Below, one piece after another: positions 26,149 through 38,059 of a stretch of DNA of 64,000 bases. Position 1 is the first letter of the stretch; each line of letters starts with the position of its first letter. The stretch lies in NCBI GenBank assembly GCA_025716815.1, contig JAIXMN010000017.1, positions 1 to 64,000 of the forward strand. The letters run 5' to 3'. The position numbers and the translations under genes are program-made. The notes under the pieces were generated by a model. The model did not search any database. It was not told the DNA's origin and worked only from the letters and a program-made list of their open reading frames with translations. Origin of the DNA: Dichotomocladium elegans (Eukaryota; Mucoromycota; Mucoromycetes; Mucorales; Lichtheimiaceae).

Positions 26149-27606
26149 TTAACCTCTGTGAAGCAGAGTGTCAACGCTCATTTTGGTTGGAAAGCGGATA
26201 TTAACACGGGTATGGCTATTGAATGCAAGTCGTAGATGGGTAGAGATATTGCCGCGGCTATTGAGGACTGTGTATTTTTTGACGATGAGTCGTCGGACGG
26301 TATCGGGAATGACACGATCAGGTTGTTCGTAAGTAATATTGCTCAGGCAATCTAGCTGCCCAAAAAGATCAAGCACCCGATCGGTGATGACCATGTCTGC
26401 AATGCGCTTCAGGCTAAGCTCCTCGAGCTGGGTGCAGGTCTGCAAAAATCGGAAAAGACCGAGTTCTGTGAGGCCGATTATCATATCCAGTTTAAGGCGC
26501 CGAAGACTTGACCACGCCGATGCCGCAGCGAGACGGCAAAAACAGATGTCCGATATCGCACTGGTGCTCAGTTTTAGCGCGGACAACGTCCTGGAGGATC
26601 CGTAAACAATAAGGTCCACCAGGGCTTCGTCGTTGATCCGATTGAAGGATGCAGACTGGAGGGAGGTAGTCAGCCGCAAAGGGTTGTCATCCGACATGAT
26701 GGTATTGCTGTGCCGGTTCCTGTCCTGCCGTACGAACCCGAATCCCAGCCCTTCCAGGGAGGGGTAGTATATACAGAGATGTTTTATAATATCGTAAGAT
26801 GGTTCTGAGCTAAAGCATTGGAGACGCTGGAGTTTAGGGCAGGAACCCAGGATATAGTCGAAAACGGATGAGGAACTACCCTCGATATGGCTCAATATGA
26901 GGATTTCTATTGCGGTGGAGGCGCGCTTTCTAGGAGGCGGCTCACCGCCATCGTGGATATTCGAGTCAGAGAGGTCGAGATAGTTTAGCCTTGGGAAGTT
27001 CACAAAAACGCTCGAATAAAGTTCGTGGACGCTTATTTCTAAACAATAGAGTTGTAGATATGTCATACTCGGAGCTGGGCCCATATCTCTTATAGCTCGA
27101 AGAAGTAGGGGCCGTTCTTCGGGCCCAGTGGTATTATTCAATGCTATCATCCGAGAGATGGAATAGAGAGAGAGATAAGGCAACCTGCATCGAAAAAGTC
27201 TATTGCTTTTTTATAGCGCTTCTCCCGCCCCCTCTCATCCTTCATCGTAATCTTTACCCAATCGTTCGAGATGTCTGCAGCCATTGGACGCTACCAGCTG
27301 CAATGCAAGCGTCCCGAATGCCTCGGAGAGTTCGAAATCAAGGCCCAGAGAGCGAAGATGCGCACCGGCCCAGGTGATGTAGTTCGTCAGTGCGTATTCG
27401 TACGGCTCTAACTCCGTCCCGCATTTTGTCTCCAGATTCAGCCTGGTCCAAAGCCAAGGGATATTGATGAGAAAGTCATGCCATTCTCGGCAGACGCGAA
27501 GACATCGCGCTAGATGCTTTAGTTCAAGGAGGCTGAAGATATCCAAAGCCACCTCAGAAGGCAGATTTTTGAGCATAAAATGGAAAAAGAGACGGGGCGA
27601 AAGCAA
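26149..27606 (-). CDS. F-box protein with leucine-rich repeats
   Basis: Two exons (27606-27258 and 27143-26149) with a 114-bp GT-AG intron give 447 residues. A shorter start at 27576 (MLKNLPSEV) fits the usual F-box start better and removes ten residues. The F-box is at the N-terminus: LPSEVALDIFSLLELKHLARC, cut here into LPSEV..., with CRVCREWH-like RVCREWHDF. The rest shows irregular leucine-rich repeats (LRSLGLDFEL, LNYLDLSDSNI, LQRLQCFS, LEELSLKRIADM). Such proteins are substrate receptors of SCF ubiquitin ligases, binding Skp1 through the F-box. The substrate is unknown. The acceptor for the intron was chosen because the nearer CAG does not keep the frame. Confidence 0.8.
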
Positions 27607-27895
27607 AAACGCGTGTTACAGGGATTGCCAAATACCCAACAGCATGAATCTGGGCAAATCAAATCCCCGGTGGATTTGAAGGGAAAGGCGGGCTCCCCCC
27701 GCCCCAACCCTTTTTGTCTTTATATACGAAAAGAAGCACCGTCACAAAAATTCGCTCTCTTATTTTGAATCACAACCCCCCCTCTCTCTCCCGGTTGGGT
27801 TCGACCAAACTATCTGCGCCTTTCACCAAACACCCCTCCCCCTTCTATACAGACACGACCTCGCCTATCGAACGCCACCTCTTTTATATATCATA

Positions 27896-28548
27896 ATGGT
27901 AAAAGCAAAATTTGCATAGACAAAGCTATTTCAATGTATCCAGTTCTTCATTCATTCACTCATGTAACTTGTCTCTATACTCTAGTCCGCTAGAATCATC
28001 GCCCAAATCGTCATTTCCTTAGGCACCGTGGTCGGTCGTGCCTTTTTTGCTGCATATAAACAGGCGGCTGCTAGTATGTTCACCTCCATTCCTTGCCTTG
28101 CCTTGCCTGGACGTCGTTGGTAACATAGTGCTTTTAATTTTCTAGACGCCGCTGCCGGTGGTGGCCCCGCTGCTGCGGCCCGTGGTGCCAAGGAGGGTGC
28201 TGTTGATGCACTGACCCGCAAGACGGGTATGTCAATGGAGGAGGCCTGCCAGATTCTCAACGTCAGCCGGGAAGCCGAGATCGAAAAGGTTATAAAGGTA
28301 TGTTGCGGGCAAGAGACATAGGGTACACACCGAACTGTTCCAGGCACGGTAGCTCATGAAAGATGCGCATGTCCAACAATTAGAACTACGAACATTTGTT
28401 TGCCATGAACGAGACAGAAAAGGGCGGGTCCTTCTACTTGCAATCAAAGGTGGTCAGGGCAAAGGAGAGAATCGATCTGGAACGGGCAGAAGAAGCCAAG
28501 GCGAAGGCAAAAGAGGAAGCCCCCCCATCTTCCGAGAACCCTTCATAA
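27896..28548 (+). CDS. PAM16: Mitochondrial import motor subunit Pam16/Tim16
   Basis: Four exons (27896-27898, 27986-28073, 28146-28297, 28384-28548) close to 135 residues. The first coding exon is only the ATG, directly followed by GTAAAAGC. The protein starts [20 protein letters not shown], a membrane-anchoring helix, then an alanine/glycine-rich segment and a degenerate J domain ([28 protein letters not shown]) that lacks the HPD triad, as is typical of Pam16. In the family Pam16 pairs with Pam18 at the TIM23 channel and restrains its stimulation of mtHsp70. The charged C-terminus ([17 protein letters not shown]) also fits. Confidence 0.93.
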
Positions 28549-28739
28549 CAATAAACAACCCTAATCCGCCCTTTCTCTCTCCCCATTGCATATAGAAACC
28601 AACTTAAAGCAAGATATTGAACGACCACCCCTTTCTCATCCCTTAATATATTTTGTAAATTATCACCATCAATGTACCAGCCACATGGCCCGAGATGTAA
28701 ATGCTACAACTTGCTGATTTATTGGTTTAGGATGATGGA

Positions 28740-29919
28740 CTACCAAACTAGACAAGGCACTGGCCAAAGGCTTTTTGTGCATGGGTCAGCATCTCTTTTA
28801 CAATGTCTCGAAGCGCTCCATATGTTACCTGGAAACCCACACACAGCAGTTGCGATGAAGTACAGAATCAACTACAACATATCTTTGCATCAGAAAGAAG
28901 GATTTCATGAGTGGGGCGAGAAGCTTACCAGGATCACAAACACAATCATGATAACAATCTTTGTGTTTTTCCACCACATGGCATGCTGTTGTGCAACGTC
29001 ATGCCATCAATACATGCTTCTTTTGTTAGCAAGTTCAATAGAGAGAGCAAAACATACCTTGACTTGTGTGCCGCGCTTCTTGAAGGCAAAGGCGTGCTGG
29101 TTCAAGGTATCGGTTTTGTCGACTAGCAACTCAATACGTTCACTACGCTCAAGCACACGTTCTAGAAGATGGGCTCAGTCCCAAGTTGCCGTTCTCATTC
29201 TATATACTCCTGCCCGCTTCCTCTTTGCCCTCCCCCGGACAAAATCAAATATGACTTGAAAGAATACCGATATTCTGGGTCATGACATCTTTCACTGCTT
29301 CAATTTCGCCGTGCACCTGTTTGAGCCGGTCTGCACCAGGGTTTGTCGAAAAATAATCCTGAATACCGGATACAGCAAGCGTTGGTTTTTAATTCGTCTC
29401 AGAGAAGCTTGATCTTTTTACCATGCGCTTTGCAAGCACGCGCGAAAACTCATTCAGGCCATAGGCGGGCGCGCACAGAGCTCGGTCAATACCATACTTT
29501 TCCAAGAACTGCCCTTTGATATCTTGGAGGAAAGCAAAAGGAATTCGACGACCAAACGAGTCATCTGCCATGCACATATAGGTGATGCCATCCTCACTAA
29601 TGTAGTGAAATAAATGACTTGATAGAGACATGTGAGAATGGTGCGATGCACGTAATAAGGCTCGCCTTCTCTTTCACCTTCCATAGACATAGGTAAGCTT
29701 AGAGTTTTGTTCGGGTATCTTTTCCAGGATGGCTTGAGTTACTGTAATATGCAGTGTGCACAAAAGGTATTACGAAGGGTTTGTATGCAACCAACTAAGC
29801 TATACTGGAAGGTTGCTCTATAGATTGGTTCTCTTGCCTTGTCCGAAATTGCCGCTGCTGTTTGTATGCTCGGCAAGGATGATCGAACCATGGGCGACAA
29901 CAGAATAAATGAGTGACAT
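28740..29919 (-). CDS. VAMP7-like longin R-SNARE
   Basis: Seven exons (29919-29838, 29741-29678, 29617-29422, 29358-29268, 29161-29058, 28985-28929, 28871-28740) close to 241 residues. Intron 1 has a GC donor (AAG|GCAAGA) and a normal CAG acceptor. The N-terminal longin domain reads MSLIYSVVAHGSIILAEHT and LFHYISEDGITYMCMADD. A SNARE motif follows (RLKQVHGEIEAVKDVMTQNI, then ERVLERSERIELLVDKTD) with the central Arg of an R-SNARE, then a basic WWKN stop and a C-terminal membrane helix (IVIMIVFVIL, then LILYFIATAVCG). It should act in fusion with vacuole or endosome membranes. The last ~25 residues after the membrane helix are longer than usual, so the final exon is less certain. Confidence 0.88.
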
Positions 29920-30341
29920 GAGAGGTGTAAGAAAGGAAGAAAATAAAAAAGAGCGTGAAGGTATAGCTCCCGTTTCGTTAGGGTATTAAGAACGATGTTT
30001 TCCCATGTGATGTCCGCCCGCCCAAGGATATATCTTTGCTGTCTATTGTTCTTTTTCGATATTACGACTCCAGACGTTTGCACATTCCTTATTCGAGTCT
30101 ATCCAACCAAAGAAATATACTCTCATGCGCCTCATTTTATTTAATAGCCAACCCCCCTCTCCCAACCTCCTGTTGGCTCGAGTTGGATGGGGTCCCATCC
30201 TTATTTGTCACCTGATTGACTTCTCTGGTGACCAAGTCCTTTTGCTCTATCCACATGACATTTTCCTGCACTGCAAAACGAACAATTGGTGTCTCTTTTT
30301 AAGCAAATAGATAAACTTTGAATTTTTTATGCATATATTAT
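29920..30341. other. Short intergenic region
   Basis: Promoter of the VAMP7-like gene and 3' flank of SFT2, both on the minus strand. No other feature seen. Confidence 0.5.
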
Positions 30342-31408
30342 TTATATAGGCAGAAGCGAAGCGGCCTGTCGGCCAACGTAGGCAGAACCGTACCTCAGCG
30401 TTGCGACGCCACCTGGGATATATGATCCGAAATACCTGCAGAATTCGAAAACACACACATACACACATACACCAAATAGGGTCCATTTAGGCACGCAATC
30501 GCATTATGCCTTCCTGGCAGTAGAATGTTATAAATCCCCTTACCATAGTAATGCAACCAGCTGCAAAATGGCGGAAATGATGGTCAGGATATAACTGCGT
30601 GCCTATATGAATGTGTACATAGATCAACATCAGAAAGCCCCGGTTATCATTGCCTGTAGGAACCACGAATAACTCACACCAATAGAAAAATAGAGCGTCA
30701 TGGCCATCGTGCCCAAGTAAGAAAGCGTAAACGGCAACCGTTCAACAGACATCATGTGTCGGAGATGGGCCATAGGACCGCGTAACATGGCAATGCTGAC
30801 CAGTATTAATATACTGCCCACTGTTGTACACGTAGCAGTGAGGTTAATAGAGCGAACTTCGCCCAACACAAGAAAAACAGCATCACCTACAGGTAAAAGT
30901 TGCGGCAAATTTGCCAGGAAATAACGGAACCATCGGGAGGAAGAGGAAGAAGGCCTTGCGGGAAAAGAACAAAAAAATGTACTGTTTGTCAGCTGCATGC
31001 TCCTTCGTAATGTCTTCTTCTCCTCTTACCAAGAAAAAACATGCCACACCGAGGCCGAGGCACAAGGCAAACGCCATTACCCGCTGTAAGAAATTTCATA
31101 TTAAATTAGTTTTCGTGTTCGCAGGAATCTCAGCGTTCCTGGATCCATTTAGTCACCTCTACTCGTGACATTTGATACCAAGGCTCTTCTTCCTCTTCTC
31201 CTGTCATATTGAGCGGAATGTAGCCTTGGACCGTACTAGAGACATTGGAAAAAGCGTTGGAGGCTGAATTGCGAAGGGCGGCAAAAGGATTATTATTGTT
31301 GTTATTTGCAGGTGGGGTATCAGACGGTAACGATATGCGGGGTGCATTCCGAGAGATGTTAAATCCACGGAGCGATTCGCGAAATGAAGATTGTAATTGT
31401 TCGCTCAT
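30342..31408 (-). CDS. SFT2: Sft2-like vesicle transport protein
   Basis: Six exons (31408-31157, 31083-31030, 30954-30891, 30820-30678, 30602-30544, 30435-30342) close to 221 residues. A hydrophilic N-terminus with an asparagine run and an acidic EEEEEPW segment precedes four membrane helices: MAFALCLGLGVACFFL, FFLFLPMVPLFP, TLGSILILVSIAML, and LTIISAILQLVALLW. The family-typical loop LLRGP appears as MLRGPMAHLRHM, followed by RLPFTLSYLG, and the C-terminal YIPGGVATLR is also conserved. Sft2 works in retrograde traffic of endosome-derived vesicles to the Golgi together with Got1. It is adjacent to another SNARE-pathway gene, which may be chance. Confidence 0.92.
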
Positions 31409-31486
31409 TATTTTGCGGGATTAATAGAGTGAGAGATGGGGAACGGTGAAGAGATGCCAAGTGTGAATTTTTGTGCAACGATGTTC

Positions 31487-32331
31487 TCACCCAATGCCTA
31501 CGTTTTTACCAGAGAGCTGCGGCGTTTTTTTTCTGGCAATGAACCCCATAAATGAAAAAGATGTCAGACTGTCTCGATCGGGATTTTTTATTCCATCTTC
31601 CTGTAAAAGGTCTAAACTCTGAGAACCTCTACGGGTATGCGATAGCTCCATTCGTTGCGAAAGCCTTAAACCAAAGGAGCAGGTAAGATACTTGCGTCTT
31701 GTATTTTTGCAAAAGACACTCGACAGGAGCTGAACGAGCTTACGAGTTTCCATCCTCCTTCGCCAATCGAAACTATCATGGTTAAAAATATCGACAAGTC
31801 CGGCTTGTTCTATTTAGCTTCAAATAGGCCTGACAATGGGCAGGTTCGTATGTACTAAGAATGCCACGGGAGAGCGGTACTCACCGATCGAACCCGTTCA
31901 CCAGTATATAGACTTGTGCCACCAATGAAGGAAGATGTTTTCGCAATGGTGTCCCCATTTCCCGCTCGTTAGTTCTCTTCCGGATATGTGCCTCGCGCAT
32001 TTTTTCTATTTGATAATAAAAAAAACTGCCTGCCACGTTTAGCGGATTGGATACCGATAGCAATCCTTATCTGGGACACTCCGAAATGAATGGAACCATT
32101 ACCGATCAAAAAGGGTCTTTTCATCCGGCTGCGGGCAATACATCAAGAATCGCTTGACTTCTGCGAGATAACTCGGACTGCTGCTTATACCTACAGCCGC
32201 GTATAAGCGTTCCAAGCATGTCTAAACGTTATCATCATCAATAAAGTACTGACTGACTGACCGACCGGGGAAAAATACACCGCAAGTCCGCTTATCAAGG
32301 CTGCTCCGTGGGCATTGCCCGTACTTGCCAT
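31487..32331 (-). CDS. Hypothetical helical protein
   Basis: Not recognised. A four-exon model (32331-32281, 32221-32103, 32025-31885, 31757-31487) closes to 193 residues. It starts MASTGNAHGAALISGLA and continues CLERLYAAVGISSSP, LAEVKRFLMYCPQPDEKT, FFYYQIEKMREAHIRKRTNE, LRKHLPSLVAQVYILVNGFD and RMETRKLVQLLSSVF. All segments look helical, with many Lys/Arg. The last splice uses an AAG acceptor and is the weakest part; a further intron in the last exon is possible. It is divergent from the gene at 32496 with only 164 bp between the starts, so the two may share a promoter. Confidence 0.55.
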
Positions 32332-32495
32332 TGCACACATACACACACACTCTCTCTCATTACACAGGGCATGCCACATCCCCACCCTCACAGGCACACA
32401 AACACATTTTTCCGCCGCCGTCGGGGTTCCAGCATATAGCAGATACGGCCTCCATTTCGAGGCGAAACTCTTTCGGACGGCGTGCATACAAAACC

Positions 32496-34611
32496 ATGAA
32501 TACGTTCCCCTCGGGAGACCAACATAACGAAGCTCCTGATGACTGCCTTCAAAGGGCTGGACTGTCCGGTCGTTTCTTCCAGTCCCAGGCTGACGACATT
32601 TTGACAGACGATGAGCTGCTTGATTTATTTCGAATCATAAAGCAAATTCTGCGCAAGCGACCTGATACGGAGCGAGTAGCCAAGTTGCTCTTTTGCATCT
32701 CTTATGCGCTTGGCGACCACGTCAAATTCGCAAAACCCCTCCATGAAGACCGGATTCTCTTCCGGGATAACATCAACCACGCAGCTACCTTGGGGATCGT
32801 GCAGTTGATGGCTGGCAGCTCATGCTGTCCCATTGGCGTAGCCAGCGGCGTAGGAATCATAGCTGCCGCTGCTGCCGCCGCTGCCGCCGCCGCTGTTAAT
32901 ACTACTACTGCGGTTATATTCCCTGAAGAGTCCACAGATTCGCAGTGGCTCGATACGGCCACCGACTCGCCTAGCTCTTCTTTGTCCCGGCTTCTCTCTG
33001 CTACAACTTCTCTTGAGAATAATATTGCAGCCACGCCCCAGTCCCACCACCTTCCGTCAGTCGACTCCCCATATAATCCCACGGATGATACCTCCACCGA
33101 TAGCTACAGCGTGCGGCCCTACACTAATTTTCGTACGCTCCTCAACCAACAAATCTCTAATGCCACCAGTCAGGACCCTGCTACTACTACTGCTGCCACT
33201 GCTACTATTGGACGGTATCCTCATCTCCATACGCTCCTTAGTGGCGCACTGGCGAAAACCCCCACCGAAGTCCTCATGGAGCCGAAACAGCGTGGCTTTT
33301 ATTACCAGGATGGTCGCATTACACGTGAGCCTGCATTACTGCAGCGATACGCCGAGCAAGGCATTCTCACGCAGGCATCACTGATGCGAAAACGAAAGCG
33401 ACAACTCCCTGATGCTGGATACCCTTATGAACTTGCAACCTTGTCTGTTTCATCGAAGAAACCGAAGATACCGCACAGACATGGCGAGTTTGAGCAAAGA
33501 CGTAAGACCTCCCTTTCTTTTTTTTTAAAAAAAAAGAAATTACTGCACAAACAGTTACGTAATCCGATGAGCTTTGGTTTGTATCTGTGTAGGAGACGAT
33601 ATCATCAGTCGTATGCGAAGTATTACATTATCCGATCTCGAACAAAAAGCGTCGCGTCTTCCGCCCGGTTTTACGCTAGCGATTGAACAGGAACCGCTCA
33701 CGGTCGGGGTTGACCCGATGCGAACAACAGAAGAAGCAGCGGATCTACTTGAACCTGCGCTCCGAATCCTTACCGTACACTCTAATATGAAGCCACATCT
33801 GGATAACGGCATGAATCAAAACGGCATATATTACAACGCCGACTACTTCCGCCTGTACCTGGCGTTTGAGCAGTTCCAAAGGAGTTTTGCTGTCCTATTT
33901 CCGGGCGATGTTGCCGAGCAGTTGGCAGAGGCAAACGGGACTTCGAGCGGAGAGAAGGACAAGGATCGAGAGCGCAATGCCAACATGAAGGCCTACCGAG
34001 GATGGATTGAGCCCTTGCTGACAGAAACTAACTGGGCCGCGTTCCGCCGCAATATCGTCGTAGGTGAGCGGATGATGCAGCTCACCAAGGTCATTGGCCA
34101 AGGAGTGCTCCTCATGACCAAGGAATTAAGTGGATCAAAGCTGCATTTGACATTCACCAACAATGAGTGGGAGGAGTTCATTCATGGTCTAGAGACCGGT
34201 AAATGGGACCACACCATCCGATGGGACAGTGAACCACCCTTAGCCCAGGGTGACCACGATACTGACTCAATGCTTGTCACGGAACTCAGGCACAAGTTTG
34301 CGACACGGCACTGGTTCCGTGAAGATGGCACTCTTGCGTCTCCAGATGAACGGCGCATGTCTCTCAGGAGCAGCAATCACTTTAATAACGCGCTGGCGCG
34401 GACAACTCTTGTTGCGAGTAATAGTAATAATAGTAATAACCATCATAGTAATAATAGTAGTAGCAGTAGCAGTAGTAGTAGTAGTAGTAGTAGCAGTAGT
34501 AGTAGCAGCAGTAGTAGTACTTGCAGTAAGACAGCAGCTGCCACGTCCACAACGTCTTCAACACCACCACCCTGCGAAATCCCAGAAACTACCCGCGTTG
34601 ATTCTTTGTAG
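32496..34611 (+). CDS. Large hypothetical protein with poly-alanine and poly-serine tracts
   Basis: Two exons (32496-33501 and 33593-34611) joined by a 91-bp GT-AG intron close to 674 residues. The start MNTFPSGDQ has a good context (AAAACCATG) and lies inside a longer open frame. The N-terminal ~90 residues (DDELLDLFRIIKQILRKRPD, VAKLLFCISYALGDHVK) form a compact helical region. An 11-residue alanine run encoded by mixed GCN codons follows, then a Ser/Thr-rich stretch and a basic KRKRQ segment that could be a nuclear signal. The second exon holds a folded-looking region (YYNADYFRLYLAFEQFQRSF, WAAFRRNIVVGERMMQL) and a run of serines encoded by AGT/AGC repeats (34457-34519). No known family is evident. 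A nuclear regulatory role is only a guess. Confidence 0.8.
34457..34519 (+). repeat. (AGT/AGC)n trinucleotide repeat coding for serine
   Basis: Uninterrupted AGT/AGC codons inside the hypothetical protein gene, preceded by AAT/AGT codons giving an Asn/Ser tract. Length variation between strains is likely. Confidence 0.9.
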
Positions 34612-34936
34612 TCATATCTTTCTTTAACCTTCTTGCTACTAAAGAAAAATTTCCCTTCCCTCGGATGTGTATACCATTCTTCAAAAAGAGGACCAAGAGA
34701 AAAATGTGTGTGTTTTGTGAGGGGAGGAGGAGGAGGCGTGAAGAGGGTGGCGAGTATCCAGAGCGAGACAGATGGCAATGATGGCACCATGGTGAGCTAG
34801 CAAACTGAACCAAGGGGGTTAAGACACAGAATTTGCCGCTCTCTTCTCCCATATAGAACAGTAATACCATGTTTAAATAAAGTTCCTGCTTTCCCGCTAC
34901 TATTTTACCTTGTTCTTCGCATACCATCCAATCTAC

Positions 34937-35546
34937 ATGGACCATCAGCAACCATCCATCCATCGTGGTCAGGGCAATTCAGGACAAGACAACAACAGTA
35001 GCAGTAGCTGTAGCAACAACAATGCAACCGCTGGACCGTCCATAGTATCCGAGGATGATGTGCGTCGCATCCATACCCTGGAGAGAAACCGCGCAGCAGG
35101 TAAATAACGCTGGACGACACGCGCTCTTTGCACAGCATTTTATCCAAAATTATCTCATGGCATATTGCAACAGCTGCACGTTGTCGCCAACGGAAAAAGC
35201 AATGGGTGGAAGGGTTGCAGAGGAAACAAGAGGAGCTCTCACGGGAAAATGATAGATTATATCATACCGCGACTCAGCTGCAGGATACTGTCTTCAAGCT
35301 AAAAAGCGACATTTTGCTTCATGATGGGTAGGTTATGCTTTCCCTGCGAAGGCGAGGATGATAGAAAGCCATAGGGCCATGCTATGCTGTAGAACTCATC
35401 TGATGCCTGCCAATACAAGGTGTAACTGCCGAGCCATCCAAGAATTTATCCAACACACATTGATGAAGGATGTCGTACAAAATCAGGAAACAGAAGTCCC
35501 CATCCATGGAATGAGTCAAGATGATCCTACGAAACCGGTCATCTAA
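34937..35546 (+). CDS. bZIP transcription factor (ATF/CREB type)
   Basis: Three exons (34937-35099, 35174-35327, 35393-35546) close to 156 residues. A short Ser/Asn/Gln-rich N-terminus leads into the basic region RRIHTLERNRAAAARCRQRK, the N-x(7)-R pattern of bZIP DNA-binding helices, then a leucine zipper (WVEGLQRKQEELSREND, RLYHTATQLQDTVFKLKSD). The C-terminal segment (THLMPANTRCNCRAIQEFI) resembles the tail of ATF2/Atf1-type factors, where LLxH..C is common. Such factors bind CRE-like sites, often under stress-kinase control. Intron 1 splits the basic region between RAA and AR, so unspliced mRNA would lack DNA binding. Confidence 0.9.
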
Positions 35547-36208
35547 TGCAGCATTCCAATAGAAATATGCTAAATGTTTCTACATGCCTCCTGAAATCCC
35601 CTTTTTTATTTAATGGCGTTGTTACAATAAAATGGAAGCATCAATGCTGATTTCTAGGACTTTTTCCACATGGCATTCCTTGGCGATTTTAAACTCTCCT
35701 CCACAGCTTTTTTTTTCTGGCATTTTCCATCCATATCAGCGCCATGCACACGCTCGTTGCTTGGTCAAGATTGGAAACAAAAAATCAAAGGATAGTGGTG
35801 TTTACAATTAGAAAAGCACCAAAGACGTTAGTTACCTGGACCATTTCCTTCGCAGACCGCCTTCCCTCTGCCCTCTAACATGTCTCTTGTAATCCATTTT
35901 CCGAGACGAAAAATATATACGTTGTGTATTACCACTCTTTTCTTTGTGATTATTTGAGAGCCGATGTTCAACCGCTAAAACTTCGTGATACAGTTCCGCT
36001 TGTTCCAGCACACGATGGGCGGGGCAGGAGAATTGTCTTTTGTGGCACACTCTCTCGAATCAGATCTTGAGGAGAGCAGGTTGCACACCGGAAATTGCCA
36101 TTTATAGCGTTTTAAGATTACTACAGGATGTGCGTGAGCCCAGGAAAAGACATACATATATATAATAGCCACAGGTTTGGAAAAGTGTCTTCACCAAAGT
36201 TTAAGATA
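35547..36208. other. Intergenic region
   Basis: A/T-rich with T-runs; no gene recognised. The right half is the promoter of the monooxygenase gene (CATATATATAATAGC at 36153-36167). Confidence 0.5.
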
Positions 36209-38009
36209 ATGCCGAAGACAGCAGCGGTTATCGGTACAGGGTAAGAAATACCTATACTTGAGCGGATAGGGGAAAGGGGTCTCTTCCTTATCCGACACAC
36301 AAATCAGATTCAGCGGCATCTGCGCAGCCATCAAGCTCAAAAAGACATTAAACATCCGTGCCGAGTTATTTGAGCTGTCCACAGACGTAGGAGGCACCTG
36401 GCGTCAGAACACGTATCCTGGAGCTGAATGTGACATTCCTTCGCATCTTTATTCGCTTAGCTTTGAGCTCAATCCAAGTAAAATATTTCTCTCATCACCA
36501 CTCTCTTTCCTGAAATTCCCTGCATAAACTACTACATAGATTGGGCAAACAACTACAGCGGCCAAGCTGAGATTCATGAATATCTTCGAGCCGTTGCTCG
36601 CAAATACAACCTGTACGAGCAGACCCGCTTTGAATCCGAGGTTATTCTTATGGAATGGGTCGAGTCACGGAAACAATGGCTTGTTCAATGGCGAGACGTC
36701 AAGAATCACAAAAAGATAGACTCCGGCTATTACGACTTTGTGTAAGTGTTTAAGAAACACACTTCCTATGGAAGCAGAAAACACTCAGTCGAGACCCATG
36801 ACTGTAACTTTCTTGCTTCTCAGGTTTGCTGGTCTTGGGCCATTGCGCATCCCGCATATCCCCGAAGAATTTAAAGGATTTGAGGGACCTATCGTTCATA
36901 CAACTTACTGGGATTCTACCATTGACTATACCAACAAGTGCGTGGCTGTTGTTGGTAGCGGTGCATCGTAAGTATATCTATTGCGCGCGCGCCCTTTGTC
37001 TCATTCGAAACACATACACACACACACACTCTCTCTCTCTCTTCCTTAGTGCTGTTCAAGTCATCCCTGAATTGCGCAAGATTGCTGCTCATGTTTACAG
37101 CTATCAACGCACACCATCGTGGATTATACCACGAGGTACGTATGGGATATATGTTCATGCATATCCGAAAACTGGAAAGCTGATCCATCAACTGCCGCAG
37201 ATCAATTTCGGTTTCCTAGAATAGTTAAATTTCTGTTTCGATGGATTCCATTTCTCGCTCGCTTCTATCGCAATGTAATTTATCTCCAGGTAAAAATGTC
37301 CACCTGCACGTGGTAGCGTAATTTCATGCTGCTCATCGGGGTGAGAAACCACTAATGGAGATGCAGCATGAGATGACGTATGTAGCATTTGGATATGCCA
37401 ATCTATTCATTACACGCATGATCAATTGGTTCCTACGCTGGACTATTGCTGTCCGTCTGAAGCGCGCTGGGCGTCCTGATCTGATTCCAGTCCTGACACC
37501 AAGTAATGCACATTAACCATATGCCCCTCACCCCCCCACATACACACATGTATCAAGCTAATATCTATTTTCTACATTTCCCCCACCCACCCGTCCCTTG
37601 GCTCCAGGCTATGCTTTAGGATGCAAACGTGTCTGTAGATCCGAGGTTTTCTTGGAGGCCTGTGCAAAACCTAACGTTACGGTCATCCATTCGGGGGTCG
37701 TTGCGGTCAATGGCCGTACTGTCGTTGACAAGGACGGAAATGGGACTGAAGTCGACATCCTTGTCCTCGCAACAGGGTTCGATATTAAAGGATTTGCCGG
37801 CAACCTGAAAAGTAAGAAGATCATCCTCCTCCGCCTTATCCCGCATCCCATGGTTAGTGGTATAACAATGCAATCGATCTTTTTTTTTTTAGTCTATGGT
37901 ATCGACCGTCGAGATCTCTTGCAAGAATGGCAATCAGGATTTCCTATGACCTACAAGGTAATGTCCCCATAAGCCCGCTCGGGAAACAAATGATGACCGT
38001 CGAATACAT

Positions 38010-38059
<50 letters not shown>

